The notes under the pieces are model-generated. The model made no database searches. It was not told the DNA's origin and saw only the letters and a list, made by a program, of their open reading frames with translations. From an uncultured Lachnospiraceae bacterium (GTDB lineage: Bacteria > Bacillota > Clostridia > Lachnospirales > Lachnospiraceae), in contig OMZG01000002.1 in assembly GCA_900315505.1 (NCBI GenBank), positions 1 through 64,000 on the forward strand: DNA of 64,000 nucleotides. The letters run 5' to 3'. Positions within the stretch are counted from its first letter, which is position 1. Each line of letters begins with the position of its first letter. A program made the translations under genes and the position numbers. This document shows positions 20,392 to 29,876 of this stretch, in pieces.

Positions 20392-22186
20392 CGAGCTTCA
20401 GCACGCTCATGAATGCCTCCTGAGGTATCTCGACATTTCCGATCTGCCTCATCCTCTTCTTTCCTTCCTTCTGCTTCTCTAAGAGCTTTCTCTTACGGGA
20501 AATATCACCACCGTAGCACTTGGCCAGGACATCCTTTCTCATGGCCTTGACCGTCTCACGGGCTATTACCTTGCTGCCAACAGCCGCCTGAATAGGTATC
20601 TCGAAAAGATGACGCGGAATATTTTCCTTGAGCTTCTCGCACATCTTACGAGCCCTGTCGTATGCAGTATCCTTGAACACGATAAATGAAAGGGCATCAA
20701 CTCTTTCATGATTGATCAGGATATCAAGCTTGACAAGCTCAGACCGCTGATAGCCCTTGAGCTCATAGTCAAAGGAAGCGTAGCCTCTTGACCTTGATTT
20801 CAGCACATCAAAGAAATCATAGATGATCTCATTAAGCGGCAGTACATACTTGAGCACTGCACGGGTCTCCTCAATATATTCCAGCGAAACATACTGACCG
20901 CGCCTCTCCTGACACAGATCCATGATAGGTCCGATGTAGTCGCTCGTCACCATGATCTCGGCATCCACAACCGGTTCTTCCATATATTCAATTTCTGACG
21001 GATCTGGAAGGTTCGACGGGTTTGTAAGTTCCATCACACTTCCATCAGTCTTGTGAACCTTGTACACAACGCCCGGTGCCGTGGTCACGAGGTCCAGATC
21101 ATATTCTCTTTCAAGTCTCTCCTGAACCACATCAAGATGAAGGAGTCCAAGGAATCCGCATCTGAATCCGAATCCGAGAGCCTGTGACGTCTCCGGCTCA
21201 AAGGTAAGAGCAGCATCATTCAGCTGCAGCTTCAGCAGAGCATCCTTAAGCTCAGGATACTTCGCGCCATCAGCAGGATAGATTCCACAGAATACCATAG
21301 GCTTCACAGGTCTGTATCCTGGGAGCGCCTCTGCCGCCGGATTGGTGGCCAGTGTCACTGTATCTCCGACCCTCGTCTCTCTCACATCCTTGATAGAAGC
21401 TGTGATATACCCTACCATTCCGGCTGAAAGCTCATCACATGGGATGAACTGACCAGCGCCGAAATATCCCACCTCCACGCAGTCATATTCAGCACCAGAG
21501 GCCATCATCCTGATCCTGTCCTTCGGCCTTACCTTTCCCTCGCGGATGCGGACGAATACGATAACACCCCTGTATGAATCATAGAGTGAGTCGAAGATCA
21601 GAGCCTTGAGCGGTGCATTTGCATCACCTGTCGGAGCAGGGAGCACAGTGATGACCTGCTCAAGGACTTCGTCTACACCCTGTCCCGTTTTTGCAGAGAT
21701 GCGCGGAGCATTCTCACAGTCGAGGCCGATGACATCCTCAATCTCCTTTGCCACCTTGTCAGGATCAGCAGAAGGCAGATCGATCTTATTGATGACCGGA
21801 AGCACTTCAAGGTCATGATCAAGTGCCAGATACACATTGGCAAGTGTCTGTGCTTCTATGCCCTGAGCCGCATCTACTACGAGGATTGCTCCGTCGCAGG
21901 CTGCTAGTGACCTCGAGACCTCATAATTGAAATCCACATGTCCGGGAGTATCAATGAGGTTGAAAATATATTCCTCTCCATTCTTCGCATGATAAATAAG
22001 TCTCACCGCCTGTGACTTGATCGTGATTCCTCTCTCACGCTCCAGGTCCATATTGTCAAGGACCTGATCCTGCATCTCACGCTTAGTGAGCGTGTGAGTC
22101 ATCTCGATCATCCTGTCCGCAAGCGTCGACTTGCCATGATCTATATGTGCAACTATACAGAAATTTCTGATATGTGACTGATCCAT
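20378..22186 (-). CDS. lepA: elongation factor 4 (LepA)
   Basis: A 602-residue ribosome-bound GTPase (EF4), full family length. The G domain has [14 protein letters not shown] (P-loop), DTPGH and NKID motifs. EF-G-like domains II, III and V follow ([22 protein letters not shown]), then the LepA-specific C-terminal domain ([22 protein letters not shown] contains it). It is translated just ahead of hemW. Between it and the divergent rpsT lies a long heptamer-repeat array. Confidence 0.98.
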   Translation of the reverse strand: MDQSHIRNFCIVAHIDHGKSTLADRMIEMTHTLTKREMQDQVLDNMDLERERGITIKSQAVRLIYHAKNGEEYIFNLIDTPGHVDFNYEVSRSLAACDGAILVVDAAQGIEAQTLANVYLALDHDLEVLPVINKIDLPSADPDKVAKEIEDVIGLDCENAPRISAKTGQGVDEVLEQVITVLPAPTGDANAPLKALIFDSLYDSYRGVIVFVRIREGKVRPKDRIRMMASGAEYDCVEVGYFGAGQFIPCDELSAGMVGYITASIKDVRETRVGDTVTLATNPAAEALPGYRPVKPMVFCGIYPADGAKYPELKDALLKLQLNDAALTFEPETSQALGFGFRCGFLGLLHLDVVQERLEREYDLDLVTTAPGVVYKVHKTDGSVMELTNPSNLPDPSEIEYMEEPVVDAEIMVTSDYIGPIMDLCQERRGQYVSLEYIEETRAVLKYVLPLNEIIYDFFDVLKSRSRGYASFDYELKGYQRSELVKLDILINHERVDALSFIVFKDTAYDRARKMCEKLKENIPRHLFEIPIQAAVGSKVIARETVKAMRKDVLAKCYGGDISRKRKLLEKQKEGKKRMRQIGNVEIPQEAFMSVLKLDDDE

Positions 22187-22201
22187 TCTGGTCTCCTTAT
22201 A

Positions 22202-22296
22202 TTAGGGGTTAGGGGTTAGGGGTTAGGGGTTAGGGAATAGTACCCTAAACCCTATCCCCTATCCCCTATCCCCTATCCCCTATATCCTATATCCTG
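22202..22296. repeat. intergenic heptamer array B (lepA-rpsT), TTAGGGG type
   Basis: The left arm has four perfect TTAGGGG heptamers and one TTAGGGA (22202-22236). The right arm has eight heptamers, mainly TCCCCTA (22241-22296). The arms are almost complementary with a short loop. The left arm has five G-runs separated by TTA, matching the pattern for a G-quadruplex on the plus strand. Confidence 0.88.
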
Positions 22297-22321
22297 TCCA
22301 TTATATCAGACAAACTCCCCC

Positions 22322-22350
22322 TTGACAAATGCAACCCAAGTCTGTATTAT
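22322..22350 (+). promoter_or_regulatory. sigma-A promoter of rpsT
   Basis: TTGACA at 22322-22327, a 17-base spacer and TATTAT at 22345-22350. The leader to the start codon is about 78 bases and contains a perfect 16-base palindrome, ATTATCATATGATAAT, at 22397-22412, just before the ribosome-binding site. This is a possible autoregulatory fold. Confidence 0.88.
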
Positions 22351-22434
22351 AGAAAAGTATGATTGCTTGGGAGAACCGTGTCAATCCCCTGCATTCATTA
22401 TCATATGATAATAATATTCAGGAGGTGAATAGAA

Positions 22435-22698
22435 TTGGCAAACATCAAATCTGCAAAGAAGAGAGTTTTAGTATCTGCAAAGAAGGCAGCCCGCAACAAG
22501 GCTATCAGGAGCAATGTCAAGACAGTTATCACTAATGTCGAGAAGGCAGTAGCAAGCGGAGACAAGGCAGCAGCTGAGCAGGCACTCAAGGTCGCTCAGG
22601 TGACAATCCCGAAGGCAAAGTCAAAGGGAATCCTTCATGCAAACAATGCAGCAAGAAAGGTATCACGTCTTACCAAGGCTGTAAGCTCAATGAACTAA
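22435..22698 (+). CDS. rpsT: 30S ribosomal protein S20
   Basis: An 87-residue basic, all-helical protein that binds 16S rRNA early in 30S assembly. It starts ANIKSAKKRVLVSAKKAARNKA after the initiator, which is TTG at 22435 behind AGGAGG. TTG starts are also known for S20 in other bacteria and are linked there to autoregulation. It is monocistronic: its own promoter lies upstream and a bidirectional terminator follows. Confidence 0.99.
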   Translation: MANIKSAKKRVLVSAKKAARNKAIRSNVKTVITNVEKAVASGDKAAAEQALKVAQVTIPKAKSKGILHANNAARKVSRLTKAVSSMN

Positions 22699-22719
22699 AA
22701 TTTTTAAATATAAAGTAAA

Positions 22720-22751
22720 GCCCCGTCTGGTACCGTCATTCCAGATGGGGC
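22720..22751. terminator. bidirectional terminator between rpsT and holA
   Basis: An 11-bp stem with one G-T pair (22720-22730 with 22741-22751) and a 10-base loop. TTCTTT follows on the plus strand. The holA stop codon lies in the loop. Confidence 0.85.
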
Positions 22752-23743
22752 TTCTTTAATGCTTCCATAATCAGCATCTCAACAGCAACCGTATCCTTGA
22801 GCCTGCTTCTCTTGTAGGCCTCTTCATACTCTTCTGCACATTCAAGAAGGTGCGCAAGCTCCGCGGAAGAAAACTTTTTTGCAAAGCCGGATAATTTCCC
22901 CAGAGCCCAGTCATTTCTCACACCGGTCACCCTTTTCCTGGTATCTGCAGAGGCATGATCCCTGTCCATCTGCTTCAGCTGGTACAGCTGCATCAGCTGC
23001 CTCTCAATAAGAGCAAAAATAGCCGGTGCCGGTTCATTCTGCCTCAGCATATCCTGATAGGCCTCGAAAACCCTCGTCGCATTCCTTGATGCAATAGCAT
23101 CAGTCAGTGCAAAGACCTTTGTCTCTGAAGCATTGACGCAGATAGTCTCCACATCCGACTTCTCGATTATTTTTTTCTCGAAGCAATATGCAGAAAGCTT
23201 CTCAAACTCTTCATTCATCAGATCCATCGAAGAACCGGTGCGCAGATAGAATTCATTCCACGCATCAGACTTCATCTGCATCTCATAGCCCTTCAGCCGC
23301 ATTACTATCCAGGCCTTCAGCTCGTTTTCCTTCGGGAGCGAATACTCCTCGGCCGTACCGGTCTTCGATACTGCCTTGTACAGCCTGTCACGCTTGTCGA
23401 CCTCATCCTCTATGAATACGATGACCGTCGTATCAGGAATGTCCGGTATGTATTTCACCAGAGTATCCTTATCCTTCTTATTCCCCTTGAAAAAGCCGGA
23501 ATTGCTGACAAGGATCACCCTTCTCTCAGCAAAAAAAGGAAGCGTGTCGCTGTCTGCGATAAGTGATGTGACCGAGAAGCTTTTCTCATCGAGTCTCGAA
23601 AAATTCATATCGGTCTCATCCGTGACACCGAGAGCCTTAAGAAGCTTGGTCCTGGCATATACCAGGAGATAATGCTCCTTCCCGAAAAGCAGATATATTC
23701 TTTTGAAGCTGCCGCTTGCTATCTCGCTGTCAATCGACCTCAT
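22736..23743 (-). CDS. holA: DNA polymerase III subunit delta
   Basis: A 335-residue clamp-loader delta subunit. It begins IASGSFKRIYLLFGKEHYLLVYAR, typical of HolA, with AAA+-like domains I-II (about 1-200) and a C-terminal helical collar domain (about 210-335; RSRLKDTVAVEMLIM). Delta opens the beta clamp and lacks a Walker A, as expected for this subunit. Its ATG overlaps the 3' end of the upstream HD gene by 14 bases. Confidence 0.93.
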   Translation of the reverse strand: MRSIDSEIASGSFKRIYLLFGKEHYLLVYARTKLLKALGVTDETDMNFSRLDEKSFSVTSLIADSDTLPFFAERRVILVSNSGFFKGNKKDKDTLVKYIPDIPDTTVIVFIEDEVDKRDRLYKAVSKTGTAEEYSLPKENELKAWIVMRLKGYEMQMKSDAWNEFYLRTGSSMDLMNEEFEKLSAYCFEKKIIEKSDVETICVNASETKVFALTDAIASRNATRVFEAYQDMLRQNEPAPAIFALIERQLMQLYQLKQMDRDHASADTRKRVTGVRNDWALGKLSGFAKKFSSAELAHLLECAEEYEEAYKRSRLKDTVAVEMLIMEALKKPHLE

Positions 23744-24269
23744 CTATCATTTCCCTGTCGTCTCTATCCGCTGTCCCAAGGACATCGTCTATTCTGTCAT
23801 CGTGCATGTGAAGGAACTCAGTGACCGCGCACCACTTGTCCGCAATAGTGATCATCAGTCCCTCCATAGTCTTCGGGCGTTCCCTCGTCACCGGCCACAT
23901 GTGATTGGCTATCATGTCTGCCTGAGTCGAATCCACCGTTCCGCTCTTCTCTGCTTCCATCAGAGACCTGATAGGATGTGAGTGCGCCGTATCCATGCTG
24001 CCCTCAAACGAATCCCTGTCAAATATTCCTACGTCATGCCACAGACTGCCCCTGACTGCATCCTCCTCATCCAATCCGAAGATACGCGCGAAGATCAGCA
24101 TCTTCTGTGCCACATGAACGCTGTGATATCCGACTGTTGAAAAAATATGGTGTCTCTGCCCTACGATTCTCTGAAACTCATCCGAATCTAATATGTCTCT
24201 TCCTAATTCTTCTATCTTCTGATAGTCGAGATCCTTGCTCCCGACCGCATAAGTAATTCCTGAATCCAT
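23730..24269 (-). CDS. HD domain phosphohydrolase-like protein
   Basis: A 179-residue protein from the ATG at 24269, chosen because GGGAGG lies seven bases before it; the longer frame would start inside that ribosome-binding site. HD-domain residues are visible: YHSVHVAQ, WHDVGIF, SHPIRSL and IADKWCAVTE, giving the H...HD...D metal-ligand pattern. Substrate unknown; it could act on nucleotides or phosphate esters. It is co-directional with and overlaps holA. Confidence 0.75.
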   Translation of the reverse strand: MDSGITYAVGSKDLDYQKIEELGRDILDSDEFQRIVGQRHHIFSTVGYHSVHVAQKMLIFARIFGLDEEDAVRGSLWHDVGIFDRDSFEGSMDTAHSHPIRSLMEAEKSGTVDSTQADMIANHMWPVTRERPKTMEGLMITIADKWCAVTEFLHMHDDRIDDVLGTADRDDREMIDEVD

Positions 24270-24400
24270 GTCGATACCTCCCAACATTTAGGATTATATC
24301 ACCAATATTATGTAGTTGCAAACATGAAATAATGAGCGCATAATGTCCTTAACCCGTTGTTGTCCCATATCACCGGACAGCTCAGTAAGAAGGAGACAGT

Positions 24401-26848
24401 ATGAATAAACGACCGGTACTAATGGCCGCATCAGCGATGCTTGGCGGAACCATACTCATTCTATACCATCAGTGGATTTTCCTGATGATTCCCATATTAC
24501 TTTTACCTTTTATTTTTTACAGGAGGCAGCTACGGCATGCCCTGATGCTTACAGGTGCCGTGATTCTTGCCTTCGTATGTGGTATCACCTCAGCATCAGT
24601 CCGAGAGAGTACTTATGCAAATGTATGCAGGGCTATAAACATCTCAGACACCGTGACCATCCACGGGAGACTCATCCGAAAGGAGCCTACCTCATACGGA
24701 ATCAGAAACTATCTGTCACTAAAGGGCGCGCATGGCATCAGGGTATCATTCACCTCAGAAGAGGATATCTGTCCTGTCGGTTCATGGATAAGGGTCACCG
24801 GAACGCCTGTAGAGCCCGAGCCACAGCGGAATCCGGGATGCTCTGACCAGAAGTCCTATTACCGTTCCCAGTCTATTGCCTCAACGATAAAGGATGCAGC
24901 ATACGAGACCACAAGCGTAAACAAACTCAGTATATTTGAACTACTTTATCTTTTGAAATATCAGCTTCTTGCAGTCTTCAATGCTGCTCTGCCAGGTGAA
25001 GAGGGGTCACTTCTTGCCTCACTTTCAATAGGCACGAAGAGTCTCCTCGATTCCGATGTAAAAGAGCTCCTGACAAATGCCGGTCTGAGCCACATTCTTG
25101 CAATCTCCGGATTACATATATCAATCATGGGAAATATGGTATATAGTACCCTGATGAAGCTGAAGCTTTCCGTCAGGCCGGCCGCCCTCATTTCCTTCGT
25201 CTTCGTTTTCCTCTACGCTTACTCAATCTCAGATTCCGTTTCCGCAGAGAGAGCCGTCATCATGTACCTGCTTTTCATTATATCAAAATTCTTCATTGAA
25301 AAGACTGACACCCTGACCTCGCTGGCATTTGCAGTAATCTACGTCTGTATCACCGATCCGCTCGCGATCACCGGAGCCGCCTTCGTGATGTCCTTTGCTG
25401 CTGTCTTTCTTATAGCAGTCCTTGCAGTACCTGCAGGCAGATGCTACAGAGCATATACCGATCTCAGATGGGAAAACACTCATAAGAGGATAAAGGGCAG
25501 CCGCCATAAGCCGACCTTCATGGAAGATATGGCAGCGTCTTTACTGTTCTCATTCTGCATCCAGATATCAATGGGTGCTATAAGTGCAGGCTATTTCTAT
25601 ACATTCCCACTCCTGTCATGTCTTCTGAATACTGTCGTGCTGCCGTTTCTTCCTTTTCTGATAATTACAGGGCTAATAGGCGGTGTCATAGGATTATTCT
25701 GTCTTCCTCTTGCTAAAATAATCCTCTTTCCATGCCATCTGATCCTGTACTGGTATGAGCTCTCGTCAGCCACCTATACGAGGATTCCTATGTCAAATAT
25801 AGTGACTGGCCGGATCTCTGTTCCGAAGCTCATCATCTGTCTTATCATTGTTCTCGTCATTTCAATTATCCTGCGCAGTCAGAACCGGAGGCTCTTCAAT
25901 ATCCGCTTCACCAAAAGGACATGGACAAAGCTTAAGCTGTTTCCGGTATTCGGAAGCCGGAAAGCGACTCTGTCCGCAGCAGCGCTGTCCTGTGCGATAA
26001 TCATGCTGCTGTCAGTACCCCATCACGAGGGTTCCCTTGCAATGCTTGATGTAGGCCAGGGTGATGGTCTCATACTGACAACTGCTGATGGACGGGGATT
26101 CATGTTCGACGGAGGCAGTAGCACTGAGCACAGCATCGGGAAGAATATCCTGCTTCCATCTCTTAAATACCGTGGTCTGTCCTCGGTCGAGGGGTGGTTT
26201 CTGACCCATCTCGATGATGATCATATAAGCGGATTTATCGAGCTTGTGGAAAAGGATTATCCGATAAGGAATCTCTATCTGTCATCACGGATTCCTCATG
26301 ACGAAAAGTATGCAATGATCGCCAAGCTATGCAGTGAGCATGGCATTCAGATAAACTATCTCGATGGAAATGACATCCTCACCTGTCCTCTGTTTACAAT
26401 AGAGACTCTTTTCCCTGATCAGACATCGGACTTCGAAGGTCCGAATGAGAACAGCCTCGTGACTCTTGTCACAATGAACTGGAAGGATGGCAGCAGAACG
26501 CGGATCATAGAGACAGGCGATATCGGTGAGGACCAGGAAAAGTATATCCTGGAAAAATACTCTGCCAGAATCAGGAAAAGCTCCCATGACACTCTGATCC
26601 TTAAATCAGCGCATCACGGGAGCAACTATTCCAACTGTTCTGAGTGGCTGTCTGCAATAGAACCAGATCTCACACTTATCTCAGCAGGGAAAGGCAACAG
26701 ATATGGTCACCCTGGCCAGGATACTATACAGCGTCTGAAGGATGCCAGGCTGCGGTATCTCTGCACCATGTATGCAGGCCAGATCAGCCTGCTGCCATCT
26801 GGCAGATATCAATGTCACATCAGTCGCCAACAACGAAATCAAGATTAG
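24401..26848 (+). CDS. comEC: ComEC/Rec2 DNA-uptake channel
   Basis: An 815-residue membrane protein that carries transforming single-stranded DNA into the cell. It has N-terminal membrane segments and a DUF4131-type region. The competence domain includes LLTNAGLSHILAISGLHIS and many membrane helices. A C-terminal metallo-beta-lactamase-like domain from about residue 545 carries LDVGQGDGL, LTHLDDDHISGF and KSAHHGSNYS, thought to be a nuclease site. All three parts are complete. Its 3' end overlaps the convergent GerMN gene by 29 bases. A comEA-like gene lies 3.6 kb away on the other strand. Confidence 0.95.
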   Translation: MNKRPVLMAASAMLGGTILILYHQWIFLMIPILLLPFIFYRRQLRHALMLTGAVILAFVCGITSASVRESTYANVCRAINISDTVTIHGRLIRKEPTSYGIRNYLSLKGAHGIRVSFTSEEDICPVGSWIRVTGTPVEPEPQRNPGCSDQKSYYRSQSIASTIKDAAYETTSVNKLSIFELLYLLKYQLLAVFNAALPGEEGSLLASLSIGTKSLLDSDVKELLTNAGLSHILAISGLHISIMGNMVYSTLMKLKLSVRPAALISFVFVFLYAYSISDSVSAERAVIMYLLFIISKFFIEKTDTLTSLAFAVIYVCITDPLAITGAAFVMSFAAVFLIAVLAVPAGRCYRAYTDLRWENTHKRIKGSRHKPTFMEDMAASLLFSFCIQISMGAISAGYFYTFPLLSCLLNTVVLPFLPFLIITGLIGGVIGLFCLPLAKIILFPCHLILYWYELSSATYTRIPMSNIVTGRISVPKLIICLIIVLVISIILRSQNRRLFNIRFTKRTWTKLKLFPVFGSRKATLSAAALSCAIIMLLSVPHHEGSLAMLDVGQGDGLILTTADGRGFMFDGGSSTEHSIGKNILLPSLKYRGLSSVEGWFLTHLDDDHISGFIELVEKDYPIRNLYLSSRIPHDEKYAMIAKLCSEHGIQINYLDGNDILTCPLFTIETLFPDQTSDFEGPNENSLVTLVTMNWKDGSRTRIIETGDIGEDQEKYILEKYSARIRKSSHDTLILKSAHHGSNYSNCSEWLSAIEPDLTLISAGKGNRYGHPGQDTIQRLKDARLRYLCTMYAGQISLLPSGRYQCHISRQQRNQD

Positions 26849-27761
26849 GACTATATGTACCATTTTTATCATCATCTGTAATGATGGACGCAGAATTTCC
26901 GGAGCCTACAAGGATCTGAACTCTGCTGATCTGGTCAAGCTCACATAGTGAATCCACTATTGAATAGATTCTCAGATTAGTGGAAACCTTGCTGTCTATA
27001 TTGTCAATCGACTGGTCGAGATCCACATAGCAGATACCATCATTTACATTTACAGAAAGCACCTTGACCGATGACGGAAGCGTAGCGCAAGCATCCGATG
27101 AATCAGGCTTCTTCTGCAGCTGCTGCATCACTGCCTGCGCCACCGGGATATTTTCATTGATATGGACACCTCTGGTCTCCTTTATCAGACCGCTTCCATC
27201 AGCCGCCGGACAGTACAGCACCAGATCTAGCGCCCTTGTGGAATCCTGCTCAAAATCAAAGTCATCGACAAAGGTTTCAGCCGTCATTGCTCCTATTGCA
27301 TTGCCCTGGCTGTCGGTGATCGCATCCTTTACCACCCTGAATGTCACATTATCGATGGTATCAAGCTGGACTAATGTCTTCACGACCGAGGCTCTCATCA
27401 GGGCCTCATTGACTTTATTCATATTGCGGTATGAGCGGGTAAACGAGATTGTAACGCCCCGATCCTTTATCTGGAAATACCTCACCATGATATTCGAAGG
27501 AATGGAATTCGTGTAATCCGCATCCTTTGGAGGCGTAGAAAGAAGCTTAAGGATATTCTTTACCTTTTCACGGGTAGTCCTACCATCAATGTGCATACTG
27601 ACCGGCGAGAGCGAGGTCTTCATCTGATTCAGATAGAATACCTGGATCTCATCAGGGCTGTGCTTCTTCTGTGATTTCCCGGACGAACCACATGAAGCCG
27701 CAACAATGATCATGCAGACACAGAGCAGTATGCAGTTCAATTTTTTTAATAATTTTCTCAT
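26820..27761 (-). CDS. GerMN domain lipoprotein
   Basis: A 313-residue exported lipoprotein. The signal peptide has the lipobox IVAASCGSS, with Cys near residue 24. Two GerMN domains follow (about 40-165 and 175-300), the second with the typical GICYVDLDQSIDN. GerMN proteins are linked to spore germination and cell-envelope functions. The gene overlaps the sensor kinase by four bases (ATGA), so it belongs to that operon. It may be a co-factor of the WalRK-like pathway, which is inference. Confidence 0.88.
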   Translation of the reverse strand: MRKLLKKLNCILLCVCMIIVAASCGSSGKSQKKHSPDEIQVFYLNQMKTSLSPVSMHIDGRTTREKVKNILKLLSTPPKDADYTNSIPSNIMVRYFQIKDRGVTISFTRSYRNMNKVNEALMRASVVKTLVQLDTIDNVTFRVVKDAITDSQGNAIGAMTAETFVDDFDFEQDSTRALDLVLYCPAADGSGLIKETRGVHINENIPVAQAVMQQLQKKPDSSDACATLPSSVKVLSVNVNDGICYVDLDQSIDNIDSKVSTNLRIYSIVDSLCELDQISRVQILVGSGNSASIITDDDKNGTYSPNLDFVVGD

Positions 27762-29197
27762 GACTGCTCCTTTATATAATTTAATGGTACCCTGACATCG
27801 AAGGTGGTACCCTCTCCGACCTCTGAGTGAACTTTTATCTGACCCTTGTGCATTTCTATTGCATTTTTCGTGATCGCAAGTCCGAGTCCTGTGCCTCCGA
27901 TCTCTCTTGAATGAGACTTGTCTACACGATAGAACCTGTCAAAAATATGCTCGATCGAATCCTGCGGAATTCCCATTCCATTGTCCTCGACACTGATATA
28001 GAAATACTGATGATCAGCATTTAGCGTCACATGGACATAGCCACCAGGATTGTTGTACTTGATACCGTTCTCGATGAGATTCATGATTCCAAGAGAAAGC
28101 TTTACCTCATCAATCTCCGCCGTGACCGGTCTGAAGCTCTCCAGCACCAGCTCCACATTCTGCTTCTCAGCAATAGGCCCGAGCCTCTTAAGCAGAGCCT
28201 CCAGCATGTCATTTATATTTACAGAGGAAATATTCAGGGTAGCACCTGACTTGTCCATTCGCACAAGCGACAGCAGGTCATTGATGATCTTCGTCTCCCT
28301 GTCTATCTCCTGCGTGATATCATGCATGAAGTCCTGATACATATCGATCGTGGCTTCATCCTCCATTGCATTAAGCGAATCAGCAAGAACCTTCATTGAT
28401 GTCAGAGGGGTCTTCAGCTCGTGGGACACATTCGATACGAATTCCTGTCTGGATTCATCAATATCCCTCATCTTCTGCATGACTTCATTAAAATTCCTTG
28501 AAATATCCTCTGTCTCCGAGAAATCATCCACAGATACCTCATCGTGCAGAGCCTGTGAATTCCTGATATCATCAGACAGCTTTCCCAGAGGCTTCGTATA
28601 TCTCTCTGACAGTATTATCGCAAGGACAAATGCCACTACTATAGCGACAAGTGACAGATACAGAAGCAGATCCCTGTAGAAGGCTATGCTCTGCTCCATA
28701 TTATCGGTTGACTTCGTGAGGAGTATGACACCCTCTATACTATTCGATGAATCGTTTTTCTGGATTGGAACCGTGATGATGAGACAGTGACTGACCCTGT
28801 CATAAACTGATGTCCTCTGACCTCTGAGTGACAGGATCACATTTTCCCATACGAAGGTCTTTCCCTCGCTCAGATCGTATGTATCACGGACTACACGAAG
28901 CGAATCATCTATAATGATGATCCTGCCGGAATATATATTCCCGAGTGCCTTCAGCTGGGTGTTGATCTCATCAACCTCGTTATTCTTCAGATATCCAGTC
29001 GATAAGATCTGATCTGAAAGAAGCTGCGTCTGATTCGTCATTGAAACCGTATCAGTATCCAGAGCCCTGCTCTCATACATTCTAAAGAAAATGCCCCCGA
29101 TGATCACACCGGGGATAATTCCTATTAGCAGCAGCGCCATAAATATCGCTGCCTTCATGCTATGAAATTTGTTTTGGAGAAAATTTACGAGCTTCAT
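27758..29197 (-). CDS. sensor histidine kinase, WalK/PhoR-like
   Basis: A 479-residue membrane sensor from the ATG at 29197, which forms an ATGA overlap with the response regulator gene; the longer frame is less likely. Two membrane segments (about 15-35 and 165-185) flank an extracellular sensor region. A HAMP domain, the phosphoacceptor helix (SNVSHELKTPLTSMK) and an ATPase domain (NLIENGIKYNNPGG, DNGMGI, GTGLGLAI) follow. With its neighbouring regulator it resembles WalRK/PhoPR pairs of cell-wall control, but the signal is unknown. Confidence 0.92.
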   Translation of the reverse strand: MKLVNFLQNKFHSMKAAIFMALLLIGIIPGVIIGGIFFRMYESRALDTDTVSMTNQTQLLSDQILSTGYLKNNEVDEINTQLKALGNIYSGRIIIIDDSLRVVRDTYDLSEGKTFVWENVILSLRGQRTSVYDRVSHCLIITVPIQKNDSSNSIEGVILLTKSTDNMEQSIAFYRDLLLYLSLVAIVVAFVLAIILSERYTKPLGKLSDDIRNSQALHDEVSVDDFSETEDISRNFNEVMQKMRDIDESRQEFVSNVSHELKTPLTSMKVLADSLNAMEDEATIDMYQDFMHDITQEIDRETKIINDLLSLVRMDKSGATLNISSVNINDMLEALLKRLGPIAEKQNVELVLESFRPVTAEIDEVKLSLGIMNLIENGIKYNNPGGYVHVTLNADHQYFYISVEDNGMGIPQDSIEHIFDRFYRVDKSHSREIGGTGLGLAITKNAIEMHKGQIKVHSEVGEGTTFDVRVPLNYIKEQS

Positions 29198-29871
29198 TTC
29201 TGATAATAGTATCCGAGTCCCCACTTGGTATGAACATACTTCGGCTCTGACGGATTCGGTTCTATTTTCTCACGGAGCCTCCTGATATGCACATCCACAG
29301 TACGCGCGTCACCAGGGAAATCCTCACCCCATACCTCCTTCAGAAGCGCATCCCTGCTATATACCTTGCCGGGATGGCTCACAAGGAGATAAAGCATCTC
29401 GAATTCTTTGCTCGTGAGATTTATCTCTTTGCCTTTGATGAAAAGACGACGGCTGTCTGTATCTATACGGATATCTCCGCTCTCAAGAGTCTCCTGTGGT
29501 GCCTCTGTATGCTGGGTTCTCCTGAGAATTGCCTTCACTCTCGCACGCACCTCAAGGACATTGAACGGCTTCGTGATATAGTCATCTGCCCCATACTCCA
29601 GTCCCATTATCTTGTCCATGTCGTCGCCCTTGGCTGTAAGCATGATGATAGGAACCTGCGACTTCTCCCTGATACGCTGGCAGACCTCATATCCATCTAC
29701 CTTCGGGAGCATAAGATCAAGTAGTATGATATCATAATCTTCGCTCAGTGCCTTGTCGAGAGCCTCCTGCCCGTCATGAGCGGTATCACATTCCATACCG
29801 TCATGCTCCAGGACAAGCTTCACTCCCTTTATAATATGCTCTTCATCATCTACTATCAGAACGCGCGCCAT
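29194..29871 (-). CDS. OmpR-family response regulator, WalR/PhoP-like
   Basis: A 225-residue two-domain regulator. The receiver domain (about 1-118) has the acidic pair DD8-9 and phosphoacceptor Asp52 in ILLDLMLPKVDG, followed by LTAKGDD and the KPFN lysine. The winged-helix DNA-binding domain (about 130-225) includes LTSKEFEMLYLL, VDVHIRRLREKIE and WGLGYYYQK. It is partner to the kinase it overlaps. Its target operon is not visible here. Confidence 0.95.
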   Translation of the reverse strand: MARVLIVDDEEHIIKGVKLVLEHDGMECDTAHDGQEALDKALSEDYDIILLDLMLPKVDGYEVCQRIREKSQVPIIMLTAKGDDMDKIMGLEYGADDYITKPFNVLEVRARVKAILRRTQHTEAPQETLESGDIRIDTDSRRLFIKGKEINLTSKEFEMLYLLVSHPGKVYSRDALLKEVWGEDFPGDARTVDVHIRRLREKIEPNPSEPKYVHTKWGLGYYYQK

Positions 29872-29876
29872 AATCC

